Below, one piece after another: positions 8,789-16,313 of a stretch of DNA of 34,007 bases. Below the pieces are notes generated by a model. The model made no database searches, had not been told where the DNA came from, and was given only the letters and a program-made list of their open reading frames with translations. Location of the stretch: NCBI GenBank assembly GCA_043800975.1, contig JAZDMK010000024.1:1-34007 (forward strand), read 5' to 3'. Positions within the stretch are counted from its first letter, which is position 1. The number at the start of each line of letters is the position of its first letter. The position numbers and the translations under genes were made by a program. The DNA is from JAZDMK01 sp043800975 (GTDB taxonomy: Bacteria; Bacteroidota; Bacteroidia; Bacteroidales; JAHJDW01).

Positions 8789-10579
8789 GTGAAAAATATT
8801 AGGAACTTTTGTATTATTGCCCATATCGATCATGGGAAAAGCACACTGGCGGATCGTTTGCTTGAGTGGACCAATACCGTTTCAAAAAGAGATCAGCAGG
8901 AACAGGTGCTCGATGATATGGATCTGGAGCGCGAACGCGGCATTACTATTAAGAGTCATGCTATTCAGATGAATTATGAGCACAATGGCGAAATTTTTAC
9001 TTTAAATCTGATCGATACTCCGGGTCACGTTGATTTTTCTTATGAAGTATCTCGTTCCATTGCTTCCTGCGAAGGTGCATTGCTAATTGTAGATGCTTCA
9101 CAAGGCATCGAAGCACAAACCATTTCAAATCTTTATCTGGCGATGAATCATGATCTGGAAATAATTCCGGTGATGAATAAAATGGATCTTGACAGCGCCA
9201 TGCCCGAAGAAGTAAAGGATCAGATGGTAGATTTACTGGGATGTAAAAGAGAAGATATCATTGCAGCCAGTGGAAAAAGCGGTTATGGCGTTGATCTTAT
9301 TTTGGAAGCAATTGTTGAACGAATTCCGGCGCCAAAAGGCAACCCAGATGCGCCTTTGCAAGCACTTATTTTTGATTCTGTTTTCAATTCATATCGTGGA
9401 ATTATTGCTTATTTCAGAATATTTGACGGGACACTTTCAAAAAATGACAAAGTTAAATTTGTCAATACAGGAAAAGAATACACAGCCGATGAAGTGGGTA
9501 TTCTGAAACTGGAGAAAGAACAAAGAAATTCTGTGTATGCTGGCGATGTTGGCTATATAATTTCTGGAATCAAAGAGGCTCGTGAAGTAAATGTTGGAGA
9601 TACAATAACTCATGTTGATAATCCCTGCAGTGAAGCGATTCATGGTTTTGAAAAAGTGAAACCAATGGTTTATGCAGGTATTTATCCTGTGGATACAGAA
9701 GACTACGAAGAGTTGCGTACTGCAATGGATAAACTTCAGTTGAATGATGCTGCATTGGTTTTTGAAACAGAAATGTCGGCAGCCCTGGGATTTGGTTTCC
9801 GCTGCGGTTTTCTGGGAATGCTGCACATGGAAATTGTGCAGGAAAGGTTGGAACGTGAATTTGGAATGACTGTGATTACAACGGTTCCAAACGTTTCGTA
9901 TCGGGTGTTTACGGCAAAAGATGAAGAGCTGGTTGTGAATAACCCCTCCGATCTTCCCGATCCAAGCAAGGTTGCATGGATTGAAGAGCCCTATATACAG
10001 GCCCAGATTATAACCAAGTCCGAGTACATCGGTTCGATTATGAAACTTTGTATTGATAAACGTGGGATTCTGAAAAACCAGATATATCTTACTACCGACA
10101 GAGTAGAAATTACTTTTGAAATGCCGCTTGCAGAAGTTATTTTTGATTTCTTTGATAAGCTTAAAACCATTTCACGGGGCTATGCCTCCTTTGATTACCA
10201 CCCGTTGGATTACCGCGAATCAAAGCTGGTAAAAATGGATATTCTGCTAAACAGTGAACCCGTAGATGCCTTGTCAGCGCTTATTCATGCAGAGAATGCA
10301 TATAATTTTGGAAGAAAGATTTGTGAAAAGCTGCGCCAGTTGATCCCCCGCCAGCAATTCGATATTGCCATACAAGCAAGCATTGGGGCAAAAATTATTG
10401 CCCGCGAAACCATCAAGGCATTTCGAAAAGACGTTACTGCGAAGTGCTACGGCGGTGATATCACGCGTAAAAGAAAGCTGCTTGAAAAACAGAAAAAAGG
10501 CAAGAAACGCATGCGTCAGATAGGAAATGTTGAGGTTCCTCAAAAAGCGTTTTTAGCCGTTTTGAATATAAATGATTAA
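8789..10579 (+). CDS. lepA: Elongation factor 4 (LepA), ribosome back-translocase GTPase
   Basis: A 596-residue translational GTPase that acts on stalled or mis-translocated ribosomes. The GTG start is fixed by the family N-terminus MKNIRNFCIIAHIDHGKST. GTPase motifs are present: AHIDHGKST (G1), RGITIK (G2), DTPGH (G3), NKMDL (G4) and SGKSGYGV (G5). The EF-G-like middle domains and the LepA-specific C-terminal domain follow (PLDYRESKLVKMDILLN; the end GDITRKRKLLEKQKKGKKRM). Length is normal and no motif is missing. The preceding gene ends 75 bases upstream, and a good promoter sits in the gap almost touching the start codon. Confidence 0.98.
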   Translation: MKNIRNFCIIAHIDHGKSTLADRLLEWTNTVSKRDQQEQVLDDMDLERERGITIKSHAIQMNYEHNGEIFTLNLIDTPGHVDFSYEVSRSIASCEGALLIVDASQGIEAQTISNLYLAMNHDLEIIPVMNKMDLDSAMPEEVKDQMVDLLGCKREDIIAASGKSGYGVDLILEAIVERIPAPKGNPDAPLQALIFDSVFNSYRGIIAYFRIFDGTLSKNDKVKFVNTGKEYTADEVGILKLEKEQRNSVYAGDVGYIISGIKEAREVNVGDTITHVDNPCSEAIHGFEKVKPMVYAGIYPVDTEDYEELRTAMDKLQLNDAALVFETEMSAALGFGFRCGFLGMLHMEIVQERLEREFGMTVITTVPNVSYRVFTAKDEELVVNNPSDLPDPSKVAWIEEPYIQAQIITKSEYIGSIMKLCIDKRGILKNQIYLTTDRVEITFEMPLAEVIFDFFDKLKTISRGYASFDYHPLDYRESKLVKMDILLNSEPVDALSALIHAENAYNFGRKICEKLRQLIPRQQFDIAIQASIGAKIIARETIKAFRKDVTAKCYGGDITRKRKLLEKQKKGKKRMRQIGNVEVPQKAFLAVLNIND

Positions 10580-10594
10580 TTTTTTTTCAAAGTT

Positions 10595-10620
10595 GTAACT
10601 TTTCGTTCTGTCGGTTCGTC
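10595..10620 (+). promoter_or_regulatory. ECF sigma-type promoter of the sigma factor gene
   Basis: GTAACTTTT (-35, 10595-10603), 13 bases, CGTC (-10, 10617-10620). The same two boxes with the same spacing occur upstream of the DUF2807 gene (12390) and on the minus strand at 23289. The first two also share GTCGGT-N-CGTC across the -10 and CAAAACA just after it. This points to autoregulation of the sigma factor encoded 24 bases downstream. Confidence 0.75.
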
Positions 10621-10644
10621 TCATTCAAAACAGACAAAGTTTAA

Positions 10645-11130
10645 ATGACCACTTCTGAGTATAATAAATGTGTAGATGAACAGGCTGATGCTGTTTATCG
10701 CTTTATTCTCAAGAATATACGTGATAAAGATGAAGCCCGGGATATCGTTCAGGATACATTTGAAAAAGTCTGGATTAAACATGAAGAGGTTCCAGCAGAA
10801 AAAGCAAAATCGTATTTGTTTACTGCGGCACACCACACAATGATCGACCGGATCAGAAAAAAGAACCGTCAGGTTGAACTTGAACCAAAGCATGAATATA
10901 TGCTTCATTCAAGAAATGATTATTCTGATCTAAAAGAGATTTTAAATGAAGCACTGGATCAGTTGCCCGAAATTCAGCGATCGGTTTTATTGCTTCGCGA
11001 TTATGAAGGATACAATTATGAAGAAATTGGTGAAATAACAGGACTGAATGAGTCGCAGGTAAAAGTTTACATTTATCGTGCGCGTGTTTTTTTGAAAAAT
11101 TATATTGTCAGCATAGAAAACGTTATCTAA
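10645..11130 (+). CDS. ECF RNA polymerase sigma factor
   Basis: A 161-residue extracytoplasmic-function sigma-70 factor with only regions 2 and 4. Region 2 shows DEARDIVQDTFEKVW (about 31-45) and the DNA-melting/-10 part ending in MIDRIRKKNRQ. Region 4 is LDQLPEIQRSVLLLRDYEGYNYEEIGEITGL followed by SQVKVYIYRAR, the -35-recognising helix-turn-helix (quoted in two parts). Its stop overlaps the ATG of the next gene by one base (TAATG), the usual arrangement for a sigma/anti-sigma pair. The promoter directly upstream has an ECF form and is shared with the DUF2807 gene. The inducing signal is unknown; the membrane-bound partner and exported target suggest envelope sensing. Confidence 0.95.
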   Translation: MTTSEYNKCVDEQADAVYRFILKNIRDKDEARDIVQDTFEKVWIKHEEVPAEKAKSYLFTAAHHTMIDRIRKKNRQVELEPKHEYMLHSRNDYSDLKEILNEALDQLPEIQRSVLLLRDYEGYNYEEIGEITGLNESQVKVYIYRARVFLKNYIVSIENVI

Positions 11131-12377
11131 TGAACATCAACCGAAATAACTACGAGATCTATTTTCTCGATTATCTGGACGGAACACTCGATCCACAGAT
11201 GGTTCAGGCGTTGATGGCATTTCTGAATGAAAATCCCGATTTGCGCGAAGAGCTGGATGGCCTTGAACAGTGCAGAATTATTAAAGAAGCGCCAATTCAT
11301 TTTGAAGAAAAAGACAAACTGAAAAAACAGGATTTTGTTTCAGCAGAAAAAATTGAAGAAACGATTGTTGCTTTTTACGAAGGTGATCTTTCTCAAACCG
11401 AAACAGAAATTTTACTTGCAACGATAGATAAGAATCCTGAATACGAAAAGTTATTTAATACATTTTCAAAAACGATTCTCAATCCGGAAAGAGAAATTGT
11501 TTTTGACAGAAAAGATCTTTTAAGAAAGCCATTGGGCGCTACTTCCCGCGAAATGGAACTGGCAGAAATTTTAGAAAGCGGCTTGCCTTTGCATGCTGAA
11601 ATGACTAACAATGCTGAGTTACAGCGCGAATTCGAAGTACTGGGAAAAACAAAAGTGGAAGCCGACACAACGATAGTTTTTGAAAACAAACGTTCATTAA
11701 AGAAATTTGAAATTTCAGCACCAGTTGTATGGCGATATATTGCAGTAGCAGCATCCATCGCACTTTTATTTGGATTGTTCTTTTTACTGCGTCCCGAGTC
11801 AGCTCAGAATAAAAATTGTCTTTCATCTCACAAGCGTTCTTTCAATCCTGCATTTAATCTTTCATTGACACACTCGGATACAGGCTCTGTCAAGCAAAAA
11901 GCCCATCCGGAAATTAAAAATTTCGTGCCGGAGAACAATGTTGTAAACAACAATTCAAATCACCTTGCAGGAGTTATTGAATATGAATTCGCAACTCCAC
12001 GAAAAGCAAAAATGGAAAATGAAAAAAGAAATATTTCTCCATTAAAAGAAGTTCCTGTTGATCCGAATTACTTTATTAATGAAGAACCCATTGCAAATAA
12101 TAATACAAAGCCCAATAATAAGGATTTGAATATTGGAACCTTTCTTTTCCACAAAGCAGCCAATGCATTATCCAATGAGCCCAGCGAAGCGGCAGACATT
12201 ACAAAGAACCGCCGCAGGCTTAATTTCTGGGACTTTGCATTCTTAGGTGTGAAAGGTTACAACCGAGTATTTAATAAAGATGTGAAGCTCCATCCTTCCT
12301 ATGATGACAATGGAAACCTTTCTGCTGTTGACTTCAGAGCCGGTAAACTGGCCTATTCCCGCACATTTAATAAATAA
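11130..12377 (+). CDS. Membrane anti-sigma-like protein with three repeated cytoplasmic modules
   Basis: A 415-residue single-span membrane protein, translationally coupled to the ECF sigma gene. The cytoplasmic part (1-200) starts like other Bacteroidota anti-sigma proteins: NNYEIYFLDYLDGTL, then FLNENPDLREEL. Three related modules can be aligned by their ends: HFEEKDKLKK (57-66), VFDRKDLLRK (124-133) and VFENKRSLKK (183-192), each after an acidic helical stretch with NP or NAEL. One membrane helix (about 203-220) is followed by a low-complexity Asn/Lys-rich outer part of about 195 residues with no recognised domain. It most likely holds the sigma factor at the membrane until a periplasmic signal releases it; there is no zinc-finger HxxxCxxC. 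Confidence 0.78.
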   Translation: MNINRNNYEIYFLDYLDGTLDPQMVQALMAFLNENPDLREELDGLEQCRIIKEAPIHFEEKDKLKKQDFVSAEKIEETIVAFYEGDLSQTETEILLATIDKNPEYEKLFNTFSKTILNPEREIVFDRKDLLRKPLGATSREMELAEILESGLPLHAEMTNNAELQREFEVLGKTKVEADTTIVFENKRSLKKFEISAPVVWRYIAVAASIALLFGLFFLLRPESAQNKNCLSSHKRSFNPAFNLSLTHSDTGSVKQKAHPEIKNFVPENNVVNNNSNHLAGVIEYEFATPRKAKMENEKRNISPLKEVPVDPNYFINEEPIANNNTKPNNKDLNIGTFLFHKAANALSNEPSEAADITKNRRRLNFWDFAFLGVKGYNRVFNKDVKLHPSYDDNGNLSAVDFRAGKLAYSRTFNK

Positions 12378-12389
12378 TTTAAAAGTTCT

Positions 12390-12415
12390 GTAACTTTTGT
12401 AAAGGTCGGTGCGTC
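12390..12415 (+). promoter_or_regulatory. ECF sigma-type promoter of the DUF2807 gene
   Basis: GTAACTTTT at 12390-12398, 13 bases, CGTC at 12412-12415, matching the sigma gene's own promoter. Transcription would start around 12421-12424. That rules out the in-frame GTG at 12409 and probably the ATG at 12418, and selects ATG 12442 as the start of the downstream gene. Confidence 0.75.
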
Positions 12416-12441
12416 CTATGCAAAACAAAAACACTTACGTT

Positions 12442-13839
12442 ATGAAAACAACACTTATAAACAAACCGTTCCGGATGATTGCGTTCATCATTTTCTTCTT
12501 AGGAATTACCGGAATTGCAGTAGCACAAAACGACGGAAAAGAAAGAACGTACACTGGTGTCACCGATATCGTTGTAAAAGGCTCTCTCGATCTTACTCTT
12601 AAAAATGGTGAATCAGGTAAGCTGATTCTTGAAAATGAAAAAGTTCGTTCTGAAGTAAAAGATGGAATTCTTTATCTGGAAGGAAAAGGAAAAGCATCGT
12701 TTGACTATTCTAAACTGAACAGCATCAGGGCAAGTGAATCTGCTAATATTATGCTGGATGGCGAACTGAAAAATACTGCATTTAAAATAGAGCTTTCAGG
12801 AGCCTCCGAATTAAAAGGACAAATTAATGTAACAGATCTTACAGCTGAACTGACCGGTGCATCAGAAGCAAACATTAGCGGAACAGCACAAGGTCTGCTA
12901 GCTACTGCTAGTGGGGCATCCGATTTAAAAGCACAAAACCTTGTTGTAACGAAAGCAAAAATTGTTGCTTCTGGTGCATCTGAAGTGAGAATGACAGTTA
13001 ATGGCGAACTTGATGTTGATGTTTCAGGTGCCAGTGATGTGAAGTATTATGGTAATCCGGGAGTTGTAAACAAAAGAATATCCGGTGCAGCTGAACTTCG
13101 CTCAGACAATGGTAACGCATCTATAGACACTGTTAGCTGGAAGCTGGGAGAAAAAAACATTACACTTTTTAATGATGATAAAGATGATGATAAAAAGGAT
13201 CATAAAAGAAAAGACGTTTTACTTTCCGGAATAGATCTCGGTATCAATGGATTCCTTACTTCCGATAACAAGACCAAAATGTTACCAGGGAACAAATATC
13301 TTGAATTGGATTATGCCAAATCAATTAACGTTAACATTTATGTTCCTGAAGTAAGTGCCAACCTTGTGAAAGATCACATACGTCTGGTTTCAGGTCTGGG
13401 ATTAGAAATAAACAACTATCGTTTAGAAAATAATTACCGCTTGTTAGCTGACAGTTCCTTTTCATGTGCAGAGTTTGATACAATCAGAACGTATAAGAAA
13501 AACAAACTGAACTCTGTTTACCTTACTGTTCCTTTACTTTTCCAGTTTGATACCCGCAAGGATAAAAACGGAAATACACTTCATGTATCATTGGGTGGAT
13601 ATGGTAGTGTTCGCATTGCAGCACATACCAAAAGAATGTGGCTCGATAATAACGAAGTATACAAACCCAAATCACATGATGATTATAATCTTTCAACATT
13701 TCGTTACGGGCTGATGGTGCGCATGGGCTATGGACGCTGGAATGTCTATGCCACCTATGCCCTGAGCGAGTTTTTCAAATCAGGACAGGGACCCAAACTG
13801 TATCCGTTCTCGGTTGGAATTACCCTTGCTGCAATTTAA
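12442..13839 (+). CDS. DUF2807 (head GIN) adhesin-like protein with C-terminal barrel
   Basis: A 465-residue exported protein, probable target of the adjacent ECF sigma factor. The start is set by the promoter and by the signal peptide from ATG 12442 (MKTTLINKPFRMIAF... to AVAQ, residue 29). Residues about 35-235 are a DUF2807 domain: the motif [ST]GA[SA][ED] recurs six times, at residues 119, 139, 157, 177, 195 and 214, every 18-20 residues, fitting a right-handed beta-helix. A charged linker rich in Asp and Lys (about 245-258) leads to a C-terminal part with alternating strands that looks like an outer-membrane barrel (LRLVSGLGLEINNYRL-like, ending VGITLAAI). Binding target unknown. A terminator follows. 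The barrel call is less certain than the DUF2807 call. Confidence 0.8.
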   Translation: MKTTLINKPFRMIAFIIFFLGITGIAVAQNDGKERTYTGVTDIVVKGSLDLTLKNGESGKLILENEKVRSEVKDGILYLEGKGKASFDYSKLNSIRASESANIMLDGELKNTAFKIELSGASELKGQINVTDLTAELTGASEANISGTAQGLLATASGASDLKAQNLVVTKAKIVASGASEVRMTVNGELDVDVSGASDVKYYGNPGVVNKRISGAAELRSDNGNASIDTVSWKLGEKNITLFNDDKDDDKKDHKRKDVLLSGIDLGINGFLTSDNKTKMLPGNKYLELDYAKSINVNIYVPEVSANLVKDHIRLVSGLGLEINNYRLENNYRLLADSSFSCAEFDTIRTYKKNKLNSVYLTVPLLFQFDTRKDKNGNTLHVSLGGYGSVRIAAHTKRMWLDNNEVYKPKSHDDYNLSTFRYGLMVRMGYGRWNVYATYALSEFFKSGQGPKLYPFSVGITLAAI

Positions 13840-13859
13840 GAACTGAAGTTTATCATAGA

Positions 13860-13886
13860 AAAGGCCTTTACGGGCCTTTTTTTTTT
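13860..13886 (+). terminator. Intrinsic terminator after the DUF2807 gene
   Basis: Stem AAAGGCC / GGCCTTT (13860-13866 and 13873-13879) with a six-base loop, running into a T tract to 13886. It closes the ECF-controlled unit. Confidence 0.85.
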
Positions 13887-13893
13887 ATTTTTG
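13886..13893 (+). promoter_or_regulatory. Possible -7 box of the FMN-binding protein gene
   Basis: TATTTTTG matches TAnnTTTG and lies 16 bases before the ATG at 13910, immediately after the T tract of the preceding terminator. No clear -33 TTG at the right distance, and a T-rich tract can match by chance. Confidence 0.35.
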
Positions 13894-13909
13894 TACAAAA
13901 CGAATTCGA

Positions 13910-15445
13910 ATGCCTAAGCTGAAATCTTCACTACGAAATATGATTCTTTCACTGATGTTGATATCAGTGGTGATGGCAGCAGCATTGAGTTATGTATATA
14001 TTGTTACCAAGGAGCCTATTGAAAAAGCATTGCAGCAGAAAGAAGCAGATGCTATACGGAATGTGCTTCCAACATTTGATAATGACCCTGTTAAAGACAA
14101 GCAAATGCATGACGGGCTTGAATTTTTTCCTGCTACCTTGAAAGGCGATACTGTAGGTTGTGCCGTAAAAACTTTTACAGAAAAAGCATTCAATGGCCGT
14201 TTTGATTTGATGGTGGGCTTCCTTCCGGATGGATCGATAAACAATGTAATTGTATTAAAACAAAAAGAAACACCCGGGCTTGGAACTCAGATGAGCAATG
14301 ATAAATTCAAGAATCAGTTTCTAAAAAAAGATTTTTCAACATTTAAACTGGCAGTTAAAAAAGACGGTGGCGATGTGGACGCCATTACTGCTGCTACGAT
14401 CAGCTCGCGCGCATATTGTGATGCCATTGATAAGGCGTATCGCGGATACATGAAATACATTCTTAAAAAGGAACCAGAAATTCCTCAAATGTGTGGGCCG
14501 GATGATACATGTGAGTTACGAAGTGTTGAGCCAATACGTGTTGTAATGCCCGGTTTTACAAACGATCCGCTAAAAGAAAAAATCAGAGTTAAAAATGTAG
14601 ATGTGTTTGTAGCGAAAAAAGGAGATGAAATTATTGGTTATGCAATTAAAACTTCGGCGAAAGGATATATTGGACCCGTTTGGGTTCTAACCGGACTTAA
14701 ACCCGATGGGACAATTGTTTGTGCATTATCTTTAAAGAATAAAGAATCGGTGGGGTATGGCTCCCGTTTAAAAACAGAACCTGCATTTTGTAATCAGGTG
14801 AAGGGTAAAAATATTTTTAATGGACCGCTGGCTGTAAAAACTGATGATGGTACTATTGATGCATTGAGTGGTGCGACAATTACATCAAGAGCTTACCTTG
14901 AGGCCATCAATATTGCTGGAAACATTCTGGCAAAAGAAATTTTAAAAAAACCTGTGGTTGCTGATACTACTTCCATCGCGAAACCAATCGATGATAAGGA
15001 AAAAGCAAAAAAACTTAAACAGGTTAAAGCCGTATTACCCGAATTTGATAATGACCCTGTTGCCAGTATGCAGAAAGCAGATGGCTGTGAAGTTTATTGC
15101 GGCAAAAAAGGAAACACTATAGTAGGTTATGCTGTTAGGTCTGTATCCGATAAAGCATACAATGGAAAACTGACATTAATGGTTGGCTTTAAACCAGATG
15201 GCAGTATTAAAAAAATAAATGTTTTGAAACAGAACGAAACTCAGGGTTTTGGAACACGAGTATATGAACCTGAATTCAAATCGCAAATTATTGGAAAAAA
15301 CCCTTCATCATTTAAAGTGAAAGTGAAAGAGGATGGAGGTGATGTGGATGCTGTCAGCGGTGCTACCATCACATCCCGCGCTTATTGTGATGCGGTTGAA
15401 AAGGCATGGAAAGCCTGGAAAAAAACGAAGGGGTTATTCAAATAA
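13910..15445 (+). CDS. Membrane-anchored protein with three tandem FMN-binding (RnfG/NqrC-type) domains
   Basis: 511 residues. One N-terminal helix (about 11-31, MILSLMLISVVMAAALSYVY) anchors it, as in RnfG, which is only about 200 residues with one FMN_bind domain. Here the domain occurs three times, about 45-180, 205-345 and 370-505. Each has the ETPGLG-like motif (ETPGLGTQM, ESVGYGSRL, ETQGFGTRV) and the covalent flavinylation motif: DAITAATIS (157-165, Ser at the acceptor position), DALSGATIT (317-325) and DAVSGATIT (480-488). Repeats 1 and 3 are closest and share DNA identity at the segment coding FDNDPV. Expected role: extracytoplasmic electron transfer through bound flavins, after ApbE flavinylation. 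No rnf, nqr or apbE gene is beside it. Confidence 0.87.
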   Translation: MPKLKSSLRNMILSLMLISVVMAAALSYVYIVTKEPIEKALQQKEADAIRNVLPTFDNDPVKDKQMHDGLEFFPATLKGDTVGCAVKTFTEKAFNGRFDLMVGFLPDGSINNVIVLKQKETPGLGTQMSNDKFKNQFLKKDFSTFKLAVKKDGGDVDAITAATISSRAYCDAIDKAYRGYMKYILKKEPEIPQMCGPDDTCELRSVEPIRVVMPGFTNDPLKEKIRVKNVDVFVAKKGDEIIGYAIKTSAKGYIGPVWVLTGLKPDGTIVCALSLKNKESVGYGSRLKTEPAFCNQVKGKNIFNGPLAVKTDDGTIDALSGATITSRAYLEAINIAGNILAKEILKKPVVADTTSIAKPIDDKEKAKKLKQVKAVLPEFDNDPVASMQKADGCEVYCGKKGNTIVGYAVRSVSDKAYNGKLTLMVGFKPDGSIKKINVLKQNETQGFGTRVYEPEFKSQIIGKNPSSFKVKVKEDGGDVDAVSGATITSRAYCDAVEKAWKAWKKTKGLFK

Positions 15446-15472
15446 AAAAAGGGCTCAACCGAGCCCTTTTTC
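15446..15472. terminator. Bidirectional terminator between convergent genes
   Basis: GGGCTC (15451-15456), loop AACC, GAGCCC (15461-15466), with an A tract before and a T tract after, so it works on both strands: for the FMN protein gene on plus and the five-gene redox operon on minus. Confidence 0.9.
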
Positions 15473-15488
15473 TGTGCATCAATATTTC

Positions 15489-16283
15489 TTAATTGATTAT
15501 CAACTTTTGGTGAGTTTCACCTTTGCTGGTTTGTATTATTAAAAAATAAAATCCTTTACTAAAAGAATTGATGTTAAAAGTATGTTTGTGCGCTCCTACC
15601 GCTTCTGTTTCATTCATGAGCAGGAAAGATTTTTTGCCTGTAACATCAAATAAAGTTGCGGTTACAGGAGTGTTTTCAGTTAAAGTATAATTTACTTCAA
15701 AATAATCAGCAGCAGGATTGGGAAATACAGATAATTGATCGATGCAATTTTCTTCAATAGAAGAAGTGTTTTCAGTAACTGTAATATTCTCATGACGAGT
15801 GTTTGCACCAAAATCGAAACAACCATAAAATTTTACGCTGCCGGTACCTGCTGCAGGAGCTGTCCAACCGAAAGTCCAGGTTTTAGGATTGGTTGTGGGT
15901 GCAGAAGACTGAGTAACGGCTCGGTTGCTGTTGCAAAGTTTGGATCCCGACCCAGCGGCCCACGTTCCCTTTTTTACATTGGATGTGTTTTCACAGGTAA
16001 CCTCGAAGCCTTTTTCACCCGTTCCTGTAACTGTACAGGAAATTTGATAAAGTGTTCCGGGAACATAACCTGTTCCCGGAATATTAGTGCTTAGCCAACC
16101 GGTTACTGTAGAAGAAGGTCCGTGTGCGCCACAATAAGCGCAGGTTTTACTGCCGTCTCCGGGAGAACTGCTATAGCCACCAGGAGAACCACTGGTCGAA
16201 GAAAACGAATCATTTTCTGTAAATTGAAGAGTGAAAACCACTGCCAGTAGCAGTGCACCTGCAAGGAATAATTTTTTTATCAT
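15489..16283 (-). CDS. Secreted 'choice-of-anchor V'/Reeler-like protein with T9SS type A domain
   Basis: A 264-residue exported protein, last gene of the five-gene minus-strand operon. Order: signal peptide (MIKKLFLAGALLLAVVFTLQ); a SPGGYSSSPGDGSKTC segment leading to Cys48, Cys51 and His54 (CAYCGAH); a beta-sandwich region with the paired ending TWTFGWTAPAAGTGSVKFYG (about 135-155); and a type A sorting domain from residue 184 (LSVFPNPAADYFEV, DVTGKK, GFYFLII). It is a paralogue of the gene just upstream (WSFDWIAPAAGSGNVTFYG there). Relatives I remember carry CxxCH at the cysteine position; here two extra residues separate the second Cys from His, so standard heme attachment is doubtful. 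It should be secreted to the cell surface. Confidence 0.8.
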   Translation of the reverse strand: MIKKLFLAGALLLAVVFTLQFTENDSFSSTSGSPGGYSSSPGDGSKTCAYCGAHGPSSTVTGWLSTNIPGTGYVPGTLYQISCTVTGTGEKGFEVTCENTSNVKKGTWAAGSGSKLCNSNRAVTQSSAPTTNPKTWTFGWTAPAAGTGSVKFYGCFDFGANTRHENITVTENTSSIEENCIDQLSVFPNPAADYFEVNYTLTENTPVTATLFDVTGKKSFLLMNETEAVGAHKHTFNINSFSKGFYFLIIQTSKGETHQKLIIN

Positions 16284-16313
16284 AAGCCGAGTAGTAAGTT
16301 GGGTAAATAGTTT

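Noticed and set aside
12409..12441. GTG 12409 or ATG 12418 as the start of the DUF2807 gene
   Set aside because: Both overlap or precede the expected transcript start from the ECF promoter, and ATG 12442 opens a normal signal peptide.
13910..15445. Annotation as RnfG or NqrC
   Set aside because: The domain occurs three times, length is two to three times that of RnfG/NqrC, and no other complex subunit is nearby.
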